Shown here in pieces: positions 52,477-61,767 of a stretch of 64,000 nt of DNA. Each line of letters begins with the position of its first letter. Within the stretch, counting starts at the first letter, position 1. The notes below the pieces were generated by a model. The model ran no database searches. It worked only from the letters and a program-made list of their open reading frames with translations, and was not told where the DNA came from. Both the position numbers and the translations under genes were made by a program. Source of the stretch: Lachnospira multipara LB2003 (GTDB taxonomy: Bacteria; Bacillota; Clostridia; Lachnospirales; Lachnospiraceae); NCBI RefSeq assembly GCF_000702205.1, contig NZ_JNKW01000001.1:248001-312000 (forward strand), in the 5' to 3' direction.

Positions 52477-53322
52477 ATGGATAGATTTTATGTTGTTGCC
52501 AACCCACAAAAAGATAAAGACGGAATTTATTCAAAAAAGATAAAAGACTATATAAATAACTTAGGCAGAAGCTGCGGTATATACACAATTAATGCAGAGA
52601 GAAACAAAAAGATATATACTGATTCAACTGCAATTCCAAAGGATGTTGAATGTGTAATTGTACTTGGTGGGGATGGTACCCTAATTCAAGCAGCAGATAA
52701 TCTATTAAATTTAGATGTTCCCTTACTTGGAGTTAATATAGGTACTTTAGGATACCTTGCAGATACAGATATGGAGCATGTTTTTTCAACTATTGATTTA
52801 CTTGTTAAAGATGAGTATTTAATTGATGAAAGAATGATGCTAACAGGAACTATTACAAGAGATAATAAGGTCCTTTGTCAAAAGACAGCACTAAATGATG
52901 TTGTAATTAACCGTAATGGAATTCTTAGCATTATGGAATTTGATGTATATGTCAATAATAAATACCTTACAACATACAATGCAGATGGTGTTATTATTTC
53001 AACTGCCACAGGCTCAACAGCCTACAGTTTATCAGCAGGAGGTCCAATTATTCAACCAACTGCCAAACTTTTATTAATGACACCAATTTGCCCACATAGT
53101 CTTAATTCAAGAAGCATAATTTTTGATGAAGATGATATGGTTTCAATTGTGATAAAAGATAGTAAAAAACTAAATGAGAAAAGAATAGTAACCTTTGATG
53201 GAGAGCATTTCTTTGAGGTTGTATCAGGAGATGTTATAAATATATGTAAAGCCAAAGAGGTATCTAAATTTATCAAAACAAATAAAGCGTCATTTCTTGA
53301 AAGAATCAGAAATAAATTGTAA
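52477..53322 (+). CDS. nadK: NAD kinase
   Basis: A 281-residue enzyme phosphorylating NAD to NADP. CVIVLGGDGTLIQAADNLL (about residues 61-79) holds the GGDG catalytic motif, VNIGTLGYLAD follows, and VIISTATGSTAYSLSAGGPI (near 168-187) is the NAD-binding beta block. A short N-terminal variable region is present. Its gene sits between tlyA and argR, the typical order in this group. The ribosome site GGGAG is eight to ten bases from the ATG. Confidence 0.95.
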   Translation: MDRFYVVANPQKDKDGIYSKKIKDYINNLGRSCGIYTINAERNKKIYTDSTAIPKDVECVIVLGGDGTLIQAADNLLNLDVPLLGVNIGTLGYLADTDMEHVFSTIDLLVKDEYLIDERMMLTGTITRDNKVLCQKTALNDVVINRNGILSIMEFDVYVNNKYLTTYNADGVIISTATGSTAYSLSAGGPIIQPTAKLLLMTPICPHSLNSRSIIFDEDDMVSIVIKDSKKLNEKRIVTFDGEHFFEVVSGDVINICKAKEVSKFIKTNKASFLERIRNKL

Positions 53323-53400
53323 AATAGGATTTGTGATTTATTTAGTGCAAATAGTTAAATTTTTATATAGAAACTAGATGTGTAAAAAGGAGAAAAAGAA

Positions 53401-53883
53401 ATGAAAAACGCAAGACAACAAAAGATAGTGGAATTAATTAATTCATATGATATTTCTACTCAGGATGAATTAGCTAAGGCATTGTCTGATGCTGGCTTTA
53501 ATGCAACTCAAGCTACTATTTCAAGAGATATTAGAGAACTTAACTTAACTAAGGTGGCAGCAGGGAATAAGTCTCAAAAATATGCCATTCCAACAAGTGA
53601 TAATGTTCTTTTAAACGAAAGATTTGAGGGGGTATTAAGACAGGGATTTTTATCTTGTGATGTTGCAGGTAACATTCTTGTAGTTAAGACTGTATCAGGT
53701 ATGGCTATGGCTGTTGGTGCAGCTTTTGACTCTCTTAAATGGCCAGAGATTATTGGAGCTGTAGCAGGAGATGATACAATCATTTGCGTAATTAGAACCG
53801 AAAAAGAAGCAATTGAGGTAATGAGCCGCATTAGAAAATTTGTTTCTGAGGCACCATCAAGAGATGGAAGAGATGCAAAGTAA
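53401..53883 (+). CDS. argR: Arginine repressor ArgR/AhrC
   Basis: A 160-residue transcription factor. The N-terminal winged helix (about residues 1-75) includes QDELAKALSDAGFNATQATISRDI (quoted as two halves in the family profile), and the C-terminal oligomerisation and arginine-binding domain contains VVKTVSGMAMAVGAAFDSLKWP and IGAVAGDDTIICVIRTE. It represses arginine biosynthesis and activates catabolism at ARG boxes. No arginine biosynthesis genes are in the window. An AAAAGGAG site precedes the ATG. recN follows 14 bases later. Confidence 0.94.
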   Translation: MKNARQQKIVELINSYDISTQDELAKALSDAGFNATQATISRDIRELNLTKVAAGNKSQKYAIPTSDNVLLNERFEGVLRQGFLSCDVAGNILVVKTVSGMAMAVGAAFDSLKWPEIIGAVAGDDTIICVIRTEKEAIEVMSRIRKFVSEAPSRDGRDAK

Positions 53884-53897
53884 AGAGAGGTAGTTGG

Positions 53898-55577
53898 GTG
53901 TTAGTAAATTTACATGTGAAGAATTTAGCACTTATTGAAGAAGAAAATATTGATTTTAGCGAAGGCCTTAATATTCTTACAGGTGAAACTGGTGCCGGTA
54001 AATCTATTATTCTTGGTTCAATAAGTGCAGCACTTGGCGCCAAGTGTAGCCCAGAATTTATACGAACTGGCTGCGAATATGGCTTGGCAGAGGTGACCTT
54101 TAGTATTGAAGATAATGCTAGTAAAGAGCTAATTAAGGATTTGGGCGTTCTTGATATTGATGAAGGTGAATTAGTAATTTCAAGAAAAATATCAGCTCAA
54201 AGATCACAATTTAAGGTAAATGGTCAATCATTTACAGCAAGTCAAACAAGACAATTAGCTAATCTGCTAATTAATATCCATGGTCAAAGAGACAATTTAA
54301 TTCTAATAGATGAGAATAATCAGTTAAATGTAATAGATGAATACTGCATGGATTATATTAAAGATACATTGATTGATTTTAAAGAAGCCTATAAAAATTA
54401 TAAATCCTTAAAGGCTGAACTTGATGAATTAGACATAAACGAAGATGAAAGACAAAGACAGATTTCCTTTCTAGAATATGAAATCAACGAAATTGAATCA
54501 GCAACTCTTACTATAAACGAAGATGAAGAAGTAGAGAAAAAATATAACAAAATGCGTAACTTCCAAAAAATTATGGAAGAATTAGACACAAGTTCTAATT
54601 TACTCTATTTAGGGGAAGATAATATTTCTGACATGATTTCTGAGATTTTTAGAGCGGTAACTAAGGCAAGCGAATATGATGAAAGCCTAGTTGATGCTAA
54701 AAACACTTTATCCTCTATTGAAGATTTAATAGGAGATGTGTCTCATCAGATTTCAAACTACATATCAGATCTAGAATTTAACGAAGAAGAATTTAATCAG
54801 TTAGAACAGCGTCTAGACCTAATAAATAACTTAAAAATGAAATACGGAAAGACTATTGAACAAATTCTTTTATCTCTAGAGGAAAAGCAAAACAAGCTAG
54901 AGGAGTTAGAAAATCTAAATTCTGTAGTAGAAAGAAAAAAGGAAGAGCTAGAAAAGGCTAAAGATAAGGCATTAAGTCTTGCCAGTACTTTAAGTGACAC
55001 AAGAAAAGAAAAGGCAATGGCCCTTAAAAAAGAATTTATAAAAGCCCTTAAAGAGCTAAATTTCTTAGATGTTAAATTTGAAATTGAATTTAATAGTAAA
55101 GAAATGGGCACAAATGGTATTGATGAAATTACATTTATGATTAGTACTAATCCAGGAGAGGAATTAAAACCTTTAGCTAAAGTTTCATCTGGTGGTGAAT
55201 TATCAAGAATTATGCTTGCAATTAAGAGCGTAATGGCATCTAAAAATGACCAAAAAACATATATATTTGATGAAATTGATGCAGGTATTAGTGGTAAGAC
55301 AGCTTCCCTTGTGGCAACAAAACTTGCCAAATTATCTAATCATAATCAAATTATATGTATTACTCACTTACCACAAATCGCAGCCATGGCAAGTAAACAT
55401 TTTATAATTGAAAAATCCCTAGCTAATAATAGAACTATAAGTAATATTAGAGGCTTAAATGAAGAGGATTCATTAAAGGAATTAGCTAGATTATTAGGCG
55501 ATGGCGAAATAACAAAAGCAACTCTATTAAATGCCACAGAACTAAAAAGGAAAGCTAAAGACTTGATATTATTATAA
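53898..55577 (+). CDS. recN: DNA repair protein RecN
   Basis: A 559-residue SMC-like protein acting early in double-strand break repair. Walker A is GETGAGKSI (about residues 28-36). A long coiled coil takes up about 160-370. The C-terminal part has the ABC-type signature SSGGELSRIMLAIK and Walker B YIFDEIDAGISGKTA, then CITHLPQIAAMASKHF. The start is GTG, with AGAGAGG eight bases upstream. It closes the run that starts at the Asp23 gene. I see no LexA box close to it, though an internal promoter is not excluded. Confidence 0.95.
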   Translation: MLVNLHVKNLALIEEENIDFSEGLNILTGETGAGKSIILGSISAALGAKCSPEFIRTGCEYGLAEVTFSIEDNASKELIKDLGVLDIDEGELVISRKISAQRSQFKVNGQSFTASQTRQLANLLINIHGQRDNLILIDENNQLNVIDEYCMDYIKDTLIDFKEAYKNYKSLKAELDELDINEDERQRQISFLEYEINEIESATLTINEDEEVEKKYNKMRNFQKIMEELDTSSNLLYLGEDNISDMISEIFRAVTKASEYDESLVDAKNTLSSIEDLIGDVSHQISNYISDLEFNEEEFNQLEQRLDLINNLKMKYGKTIEQILLSLEEKQNKLEELENLNSVVERKKEELEKAKDKALSLASTLSDTRKEKAMALKKEFIKALKELNFLDVKFEIEFNSKEMGTNGIDEITFMISTNPGEELKPLAKVSSGGELSRIMLAIKSVMASKNDQKTYIFDEIDAGISGKTASLVATKLAKLSNHNQIICITHLPQIAAMASKHFIIEKSLANNRTISNIRGLNEEDSLKELARLLGDGEITKATLLNATELKRKAKDLILL

Positions 55578-55647
55578 TATTAGAGTATACTGTTATGGTG
55601 TTAACGGAATTGTAATAATTCTGTAATAAATAATGGAGAGGAAGAGT

Positions 55648-56703
55648 ATGCGCAAGAAGATTTTAAGATCAATGGCCGCTGCTTTAATAATTACATCAGT
55701 AGCTTCAACAACAGTTTTCCCTGTTTTAGCTGATGATGATGTTAATACTCTCAAAAATCAAAAGAACACAGAACAAAGCGAATTATCTCAATTAGAGAAC
55801 GAATTATCATATGTTCTTGTTCAAATTGATAATTTAGAGAAGCAGGCCGCAAGTCTTACAGAAGAGATTGAAACAGTTAATACGCAGTTATCTGAAGCTG
55901 AAGAAAAGCAAAATCAGCAGTATGAAGATATGAAGCTTAGAATTAAGTATATGTATGAAGATAGAACAGCATCAATATCAGATGTATTCCTTTCTTCAGC
56001 TGACATGAGTGAAGTCCTTAATAAGACTGTATACTTACAATCAGTATATACTTATGATAGAGATAAGCTTCAGGAAATGGCTGATACAGCTAAAGAGATT
56101 TCTGATCTAAAGACTAAATTAGATGATGATAAAAAGGCTCTTGATACTGCACAGACTTCTTTAACAGAGAAACAGGCTGCGTTATATACTTCAATTGATA
56201 GTAAGAAGGCATCTATTGCAAACTACGATAGCTTAATTGCATCGGCTGCTGAAAAGGCTGCTGCGGCAGTTGCTGCTAAACAGCCAGCTACAAGTTCATC
56301 ATCAAATAATAAAGCTGCAACAACAACAGTAGCAGCTGCAAAGGGTGATAATGCAACAGCTAACAGAATCGTAAGCTTAGCTTACAACTACATAGGTTAT
56401 AACTATGTAACTGGTGGTGCTTCACCATCATCAGGATTTGACTGTTCTGGTTTAATATATTATGTATTTGGTCAGGCAGGAGTTTCAGTTGCAAGAACAT
56501 CTTCAGCACAGGCTGCAGGCGGTACTAGAATTTCAAGTATTAGCGAAGCTCAGCCAGGTGATGTTATTTGTTATCCTGGACACGTAGGAATCTATATTGG
56601 TAACAATATGATGATTCATGCACCAGTTCCTGGTAAGCAGGTAACAACTATTAATGTTTATGGACTTGGAATGTCGATTACATCAATTAGAAGATATTGG
56701 TAA
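55648..56703 (+). CDS. Secreted NlpC/P60 family peptidoglycan hydrolase
   Basis: A 351-residue exported protein. A signal peptide of about 29 residues with a basic start and VFPVLA end precedes a coiled-coil region (about 30-190, rich in Glu, Lys and Gln). An Ala/Ser/Thr-rich linker (about 200-235) follows. The C-terminal NlpC/P60 domain (about 240-351) has FDCSGLIYYVFGQ with the catalytic Cys, PGDVICYPGHVGIYIGN with the catalytic His, and MMIHAPVPG. The domain order, coiled coil plus NlpC/P60, is that of PcsB/CwlO-type hydrolases that cut gamma-D-glutamyl bonds of peptide stems during growth and division. The ATG at 55648 has GGAGAGG upstream. Confidence 0.9.
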   Translation: MRKKILRSMAAALIITSVASTTVFPVLADDDVNTLKNQKNTEQSELSQLENELSYVLVQIDNLEKQAASLTEEIETVNTQLSEAEEKQNQQYEDMKLRIKYMYEDRTASISDVFLSSADMSEVLNKTVYLQSVYTYDRDKLQEMADTAKEISDLKTKLDDDKKALDTAQTSLTEKQAALYTSIDSKKASIANYDSLIASAAEKAAAAVAAKQPATSSSSNNKAATTTVAAAKGDNATANRIVSLAYNYIGYNYVTGGASPSSGFDCSGLIYYVFGQAGVSVARTSSAQAAGGTRISSISEAQPGDVICYPGHVGIYIGNNMMIHAPVPGKQVTTINVYGLGMSITSIRRYW

Positions 56704-56755
56704 TTTTTAAAGAATATCTTGTATTTAGCTAGTTTTGTTAAATTAAATATGTTAC

Positions 56756-56788
56756 AATAAGTGTGGTTTGTTGCCACACTTATTTTTT
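56756..56788 (+). terminator. Intrinsic terminator after the NlpC/P60 gene
   Basis: AATAAGTGTGG pairs with CCACACTTATT (eleven pairs), followed by six T. Confidence 0.9.
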
Positions 56789-56799
56789 GCAATAAACCT

Positions 56800-56872
56800 A
56801 GACTTTTTTATAGGAGAAGTATTAAAGTCTGGCCTTGGGGAAAGGCTTATATAACATATTTTATATGTTTTT
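56800..56872 (+). promoter_or_regulatory. Structured 5' leader before glgA
   Basis: Three hairpins occur in series: AGACTTT (56800-56806) with AAAGTCT (56824-56830); GCCTT with AAGGC (56832-56846); and AACATA with TATGTT (about 56853-56870). They end just before the AGGAGGG ribosome site. I recognise no known riboswitch. Confidence 0.4.
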
Positions 56873-56883
56873 AGGAGGGAAGG

Positions 56884-58326
56884 ATGAAAAACGTATTGTT
56901 TATAGCATCAGAGGCTGTACCATTTATTAAGACTGGAGGATTAGCTGATGTTGTAGGATCTCTACCAAAGTATTTTGATAAGTCAGAATACGATGTTAGA
57001 GTTATGCTCCCTAAATATACATGCATACCTTGGGAGTATCGAGAAAAAATGGTATATAAGACACACTTCTATATTGATTTAGCTTGGAGAACTCAATATG
57101 TTGGTGTTTTTGAATTAGAATGGGATGGAGTTAAATTCTATTTTATCGACAACGAATTTTATTTTGGTGGACCAAAGCCATATAGCTGGATTCACGAAGA
57201 TATCGAGAAATTCGCATTCTTTAGTAAGGCTGCACTTTCAGCAATTCCTGTAATTGGATTTAATCCTGATATTATTCATTGCCACGATTGGCAGACTGGC
57301 TTAATTCCAGTTTATCTAAAGGAGAGATTCTCAACTGGAGAATTCTATTCTGGAGTTAAATCAATAATGACAATTCATAACCTTAAATTCCAGGGAATTT
57401 GGGACTTAAAGAAGGTTAAGGATATAACAGGCCTTCCAGATGAATTTTTCACACCAGATAAGCTAGAGGCTTATGAGGATGCCAACTACTTAAAGGGCGG
57501 TATTGTATATGCTGACAGAATAACAACTGTTAGTGAAACTTATGCTGAAGAAATTAAGACTCCATTCTATGGTGAGAACTTAGATGGTCTTATGAATGCT
57601 AGATCAAATTGTCTTAGCGGAATTGTTAATGGTATTGACTATGAAACATATAATCCAGAGACAGATTCTAATTTAGTAGCTAACTATAATCAGATTACAT
57701 TCCGCAAAGAAAAATGGAAGAACAAAGTAGCCCTACAAAAGGAATTAGGCTTAGTAGAAGATAAATCTAAATTTATGATTGGTATTGTTTCAAGACTAAC
57801 AGACCAGAAAGGCTTAGATTTAATTGCCTATGTAATGGATGAGCTATGTAGTCATGAAGATGTGGAATTAGTTGTTCTTGGTACTGGTGAAGAAAGATAC
57901 GAGAACATGTTTAGACACTTTGATTGGAAATATAACAACAGAGTATCAGCTAATATTTATTATTCAGAGGCTATGTCTCATAAGATTTATGCAGCATGTG
58001 ATGCATTTCTTATGCCATCACTATTTGAGCCATGTGGCCTAAGCCAGTTAATGGCTCTAAGATATGGTACAGTTCCAATTGTACGTGAAACAGGTGGCTT
58101 AAAGGATACTGTAGAGGCATATAACGAATATGAAAGCAAGGGAACAGGTTTTTCATTTGCTAACTACAACGCACATGAAATGCTTGGAATTATTAATTAT
58201 GCTAAGGATGTTTACTACAATCACAAAAGAGAATGGAATAAGATTGTAGATAGAGGAATGAAGGCTGATTTCTCTTGGAAGACATCAGCTAAAAAATACG
58301 AAGAATTATATAAGTCATTATATTAA
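56884..58326 (+). CDS. glgA: Glycogen synthase (ADP-glucose starch synthase)
   Basis: A 480-residue family 5 glycosyltransferase adding glucose from ADP-glucose to glycogen. The N-terminal KTGGLADVVGSLPK (about residues 19-32) binds ADP-glucose, and IIHCHDWQTGLIPVYLKE and GIVNGIDYETYNPETD follow. The C-terminal MPSLFEPCGLSQLMALRYGT block carries the catalytic Glu. No other glycogen genes are close, so it is a detached glgA, common in Lachnospiraceae. AGGAGGG and a structured leader precede the ATG. Confidence 0.96.
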   Translation: MKNVLFIASEAVPFIKTGGLADVVGSLPKYFDKSEYDVRVMLPKYTCIPWEYREKMVYKTHFYIDLAWRTQYVGVFELEWDGVKFYFIDNEFYFGGPKPYSWIHEDIEKFAFFSKAALSAIPVIGFNPDIIHCHDWQTGLIPVYLKERFSTGEFYSGVKSIMTIHNLKFQGIWDLKKVKDITGLPDEFFTPDKLEAYEDANYLKGGIVYADRITTVSETYAEEIKTPFYGENLDGLMNARSNCLSGIVNGIDYETYNPETDSNLVANYNQITFRKEKWKNKVALQKELGLVEDKSKFMIGIVSRLTDQKGLDLIAYVMDELCSHEDVELVVLGTGEERYENMFRHFDWKYNNRVSANIYYSEAMSHKIYAACDAFLMPSLFEPCGLSQLMALRYGTVPIVRETGGLKDTVEAYNEYESKGTGFSFANYNAHEMLGIINYAKDVYYNHKREWNKIVDRGMKADFSWKTSAKKYEELYKSLY

Positions 58327-58341
58327 TTTTAGAATTTATCT

Positions 58342-58375
58342 TAGGCAATCTTAAATTAGATTTAGGATTGCCTAT
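58342..58375 (+). terminator. Hairpin after glgA
   Basis: AGGCAATC pairs with GATTGCCT around a 15-base interior. There is no long T run, so termination strength is uncertain. Confidence 0.45.
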
Positions 58376-58429
58376 TGATAAAAATGGACATTTATTAAGA
58401 AACAAATTAAAAAGTGTTTAGAGTTTTCC

Positions 58430-58458
58430 TTGATTTATGTGTTAAAGTATGATATTCT
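58430..58458 (+). promoter_or_regulatory. Promoter of tRNA-Leu
   Basis: TTGATT (58430-58435), a 17-base spacer and TATTCT (58453-58458), ten bases before the tRNA 5' end. Confidence 0.6.
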
Positions 58459-58468
58459 AGTTAAGCAC

Positions 58469-58551
58469 GCGGATGTGGCGGAATGGCAGACGCAGCAGAC
58501 TCAAAATCTGCCGGTGGTGACATCGTGCGGGTTCAAGTCCCGCCATCCGCA
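58469..58551 (+). tRNA. tRNA-Leu (anticodon CAA)
   Basis: The acceptor stem GCGGATG pairs with CATCCGC, the anticodon arm has loop CTCAAAA giving CAA, and the T arm carries GGTTCAAGTCC. A long variable arm (GGTGGTGACATCGTG region) marks a class II tRNA. The length is 83 bases with the discriminator A and no encoded CCA. It reads UUG codons. Confidence 0.95.
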
Positions 58552-58557
58552 TTTGCT

Positions 58558-58592
58558 ATCCACTTAAGTCTTAGGGCTTAGGTGGATTTTTT
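58558..58592 (+). terminator. Intrinsic terminator after tRNA-Leu
   Basis: ATCCACTTAAG pairs with CTTAGGTGGAT around a short loop and ends in a T run. Confidence 0.88.
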
Positions 58593-58638
58593 GTTTTTAA
58601 AAACCGTATGGATAAATGAGACAAAAAGAGGAATTAAT

Positions 58639-59031
58639 ATGGAATGCAAAGAAATTCAAAAACAAATTGAAGATTTCGATTTTTCAAGATTATCCTTAAA
58701 AGATAACGAGGAATTTCTTCGTCATTTAGAAACTTGTAAGGATTGTAGAGAAGAATTAGAAATTTATTACATTGTAAAATATGGACTTACAGACGATAAA
58801 ATAATTCCTAATCAAGTATTTGGTTATGATGATAAAGAAGTTAAAGATGAAATGAGTCATTTATTTGATCGACTAGACTTTGAAGGCGTTGTAAATTATC
58901 GAATTAAAATCGAGAAAGAAAAAATTGACAAAATTAAACGTCTAATAAAGTATTCAAAATATAGTTTATTAGCTACTGACGCAATAATGATTTTGACAAT
59001 TATTGCCCTTACAGTAATTAAATATCTATAG
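58639..59031 (+). CDS. Orphan membrane protein with HxxxCxxC zinc-finger (anti-sigma-like)
   Basis: A 130-residue protein. The N-terminal HLETCKDC (about residues 30-37) has the HxxxCxxC pattern of zinc-binding anti-sigma (ZAS) domains. A central charged segment leads to one transmembrane helix at the C-terminus (about 105-128). In ECF systems such proteins hold a sigma factor at the membrane, but no sigma factor gene is adjacent; polA follows nine bases later. The ATG at 58639 has GAGGAA upstream. It may have its own promoter after the tRNA terminator. Confidence 0.7.
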   Translation: MECKEIQKQIEDFDFSRLSLKDNEEFLRHLETCKDCREELEIYYIVKYGLTDDKIIPNQVFGYDDKEVKDEMSHLFDRLDFEGVVNYRIKIEKEKIDKIKRLIKYSKYSLLATDAIMILTIIALTVIKYL

Positions 59032-59040
59032 GAGGTTATA

Positions 59041-61716
59041 ATGAGTAAGATAATGTTAATAGATGGTCATAGTATACTTAATAGAGCTTTTTATGGTGTG
59101 CCTGACCTAACTAATAGCGAAGGAATTCATACTAATGCCATGTATGGATTCCTTAATATTATGTTTAGATTCTTAGATGAGGAAAAGCCAGATTATTTAA
59201 CTGTAGCTTTTGACTTAGCTAAGCCAACCTTTAGACATATTATGTATAAAGAATATAAGGGAACAAGAAAAGCTGCTGCTCGTGAATTTAGAGAGCAAGT
59301 GCCACTAATGCAGGATTTACTTAAAGCCATGGGCATTAATGTGGTAACCATGGAAGGCTTTGAAGCAGATGATGTAATTGGTACAATTGCAAAACAAAGT
59401 GCAAGAGAAGGCCTTGATGTAGTAGTTATATCTGGTGATAGAGATTTATTGCAGCTTTGCGAAGATCATATTAAGCTAAGAATCCCTAAGACTAAAAAGG
59501 GTGGCACAGAAGTAGAAGACTACTACCCAGGAGACGTAGTTGAAAAATACGGTGTTTCACCTCTTGAATTTATTGATGTTAAGGCTCTAATGGGTGATAC
59601 ATCAGATAATATTCCAGGGGCTCCAGGTATTGGTGAAAAGACAGCAACAAAGCTTATTAGTACTTATAAGACCTTAGAGAATGTCTTTGCTCATACTGAT
59701 GAATTAAAGCCAAAGCAAAAGGAGAATATTGAAGCTAATATTGATCTTTTAAAGCAAAGCAAAATCCTTGTTACAATAAAGACTGATGTAACTTTAGGCT
59801 TTAAATTAGAAGATGCTAGTTTTGATAATATGTTTAATGCAGACTCCTTTGAGCTTTTTAAGCGCTACAACTTTAAAAACATGTTATCTAAATTTGATGG
59901 AAATATGGAAACTAAGGAGATAGAGGCAGTACAAAATTTCAAGATGATCTCTGATTTTTCTTTAGTAGAAGAGATTTTTAATAAAGTAACTGATAAGCTT
60001 GGGGACAATCAAAGAATCGCTTTAAGTGTAATTGCAGATAAAGAGCTTGTGGGAATTTCTATTTGCTTATCAGAAGAGGAAATTTATTATATTCCTTGCA
60101 TGGGCTTTATTACTAGTGACTATTTAGTTAATAGACTAAATACTGCTATTAAATCCTGCAATAATCACTTAATTGTAACTTCAGAACTTAAATCTAGCTT
60201 AAGATTTTTAGATACAACCAGTCTTTACGAATATACAGATTTAAATGAGGATGCATTCCTTGATTTATCTGTGGGAGATTATTTATTATCCCCTAATAAC
60301 GAAAGCTACGACTATGTAGCCCTTGCCCTAGCAAAGCTTGGAGTGAATGTAGCAACAAAAGAAGAGTTAATAGGTAAGGAGGATTTCGTAGCTGCTAGTG
60401 ATAAGAATATTGATAATGTCACTAAATATGCCTGTTTACAGTCTTATGTATATTTTAAATCCGTTGATAAGATAATTGATGAATTAAAGGCAGCTAATAT
60501 GTATGACTTATATAGTCAAATCGAAATGCCACTAATTTTTGTATTATATGAAATGGAAAAACAAGGCATTAGAGTTGATAAGCAAGAATTAATCGACTAT
60601 TCTAAAGTCTTACAAAGTAAGATAGAAGTCCTTGAAGAAGAAATCTATGGCGAGGCGGGAGAAAAATTTAATATTAATTCTCCAAAGCAATTAGGTGTAA
60701 TTCTTTTTGAAAAATTAGGACTTCCTGTAAAGAAAAAAACAAAGAGTGGTTACTCTACAGCAGCAGATGTATTAGAAGAACTTGCAAAGGATTATCCAAT
60801 TGTAAATTCTATTCTAGAATATAGACAGTTAGCTAAATTAAAATCAACTTATGCTGATGGCTTAACTGAATATATCTTAGATGATGGTAGAATTCACTCT
60901 ACATTTAACCAGACAATTACAGCTACTGGAAGAATTAGTAGTACTAACCCTAATTTACAGAATATCCCTATTAGAATGGATATGGGAAAATTATTTAGAA
61001 AAGTATTTATACCAAGAGATAATTTTAGCTTTATTGATTCAGATTATTCACAGATTGAGCTTAGAATACTTGCACATATGTCAGCTGATGAAAAACTGAT
61101 TGAAAGCTATAACTCTGATATTGATATTCATAGAGCTACAGCTTCACAAGTTTTTAACACTCCACTTGAAGAGGTAACAGATCTTCAAAGAAGAAATGCT
61201 AAGGCTGTAAACTTTGGAATTATTTACGGCATTAGTGCTTTTGGATTAAGTAAGGACCTTAATATTTCTAAAAAAGAAGCAAGTGAATATATTGATAACT
61301 ACTTTAAATCCTTCCCATCAATTAAGGATTATATTGATGGTTTAGTTGAATTTGCTAAAGAGCATGGCTATTCAATTACTATGTTTAATAGACGTAGACC
61401 AATTCCTGAACTTTCTTCATCTAACTTTATGCAAAGAAGCTTTGGTGAAAGAATCGCAATGAATGCGCCAATTCAGGGTAGTGCTGCAGATATTATAAAA
61501 ATAGCTATGATTAATGTTTACAAAGAACTTAAGCAAAGAAAACTTAAGTCACACCTATGTTTACAGGTTCATGATGAATTATTAGTAGAAGTTGCCAATG
61601 ATGAAATTGACATTGTTAAGGAAATTATTGAAAAGGGCATGAAATCTGCTGCTAATTTAAAGGTTTCACTAGAAGTTGATTTAAACGTTGGTAAAAACTG
61701 GCTTGAATGCCATTAA
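59041..61716 (+). CDS. polA: DNA polymerase I
   Basis: An 891-residue repair and Okazaki-fragment polymerase. Residues 1-290 form the 5'-3' exonuclease (flap) domain, with GFEADDVIGTIA, GDRDLLQL and MGDTSDNIPGAPGIGEKTA. The middle (about 295-470) is the 3'-5' exonuclease fold, but the catalytic DxE pattern is not visible (ALSVIADKELVGISI occupies that strand), so proofreading is probably absent. The C-terminal polymerase has DSDYSQIELRILAH, RRNAKAVNFGIIYG and LQVHDELLVEV. GGAGG is next to the ATG. coaE follows. Confidence 0.96.
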   Translation: MSKIMLIDGHSILNRAFYGVPDLTNSEGIHTNAMYGFLNIMFRFLDEEKPDYLTVAFDLAKPTFRHIMYKEYKGTRKAAAREFREQVPLMQDLLKAMGINVVTMEGFEADDVIGTIAKQSAREGLDVVVISGDRDLLQLCEDHIKLRIPKTKKGGTEVEDYYPGDVVEKYGVSPLEFIDVKALMGDTSDNIPGAPGIGEKTATKLISTYKTLENVFAHTDELKPKQKENIEANIDLLKQSKILVTIKTDVTLGFKLEDASFDNMFNADSFELFKRYNFKNMLSKFDGNMETKEIEAVQNFKMISDFSLVEEIFNKVTDKLGDNQRIALSVIADKELVGISICLSEEEIYYIPCMGFITSDYLVNRLNTAIKSCNNHLIVTSELKSSLRFLDTTSLYEYTDLNEDAFLDLSVGDYLLSPNNESYDYVALALAKLGVNVATKEELIGKEDFVAASDKNIDNVTKYACLQSYVYFKSVDKIIDELKAANMYDLYSQIEMPLIFVLYEMEKQGIRVDKQELIDYSKVLQSKIEVLEEEIYGEAGEKFNINSPKQLGVILFEKLGLPVKKKTKSGYSTAADVLEELAKDYPIVNSILEYRQLAKLKSTYADGLTEYILDDGRIHSTFNQTITATGRISSTNPNLQNIPIRMDMGKLFRKVFIPRDNFSFIDSDYSQIELRILAHMSADEKLIESYNSDIDIHRATASQVFNTPLEEVTDLQRRNAKAVNFGIIYGISAFGLSKDLNISKKEASEYIDNYFKSFPSIKDYIDGLVEFAKEHGYSITMFNRRRPIPELSSSNFMQRSFGERIAMNAPIQGSAADIIKIAMINVYKELKQRKLKSHLCLQVHDELLVEVANDEIDIVKEIIEKGMKSAANLKVSLEVDLNVGKNWLECH

Positions 61717-61724
61717 TATATTAT

Positions 61725-61753
61725 AAAGGGCCATAGATTTGGTCCTTTTTTTT
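61725..61753 (+). terminator. Terminator-like hairpin after polA
   Basis: AAAGGGCCA pairs with TGGTCCTTT allowing one mismatch, followed by a T run. It lies between polA and coaE. Confidence 0.7.
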
Positions 61754-61767
61754 AAGGAAAGGTTAAT

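Noticed and set aside
54797-55330. 177-codon minus-strand frame inside recN
   Set aside because: It runs antisense to conserved RecN motifs. Its hydrophobic serine/leucine-rich translation is the usual shadow of a glutamate/lysine-rich coiled coil.
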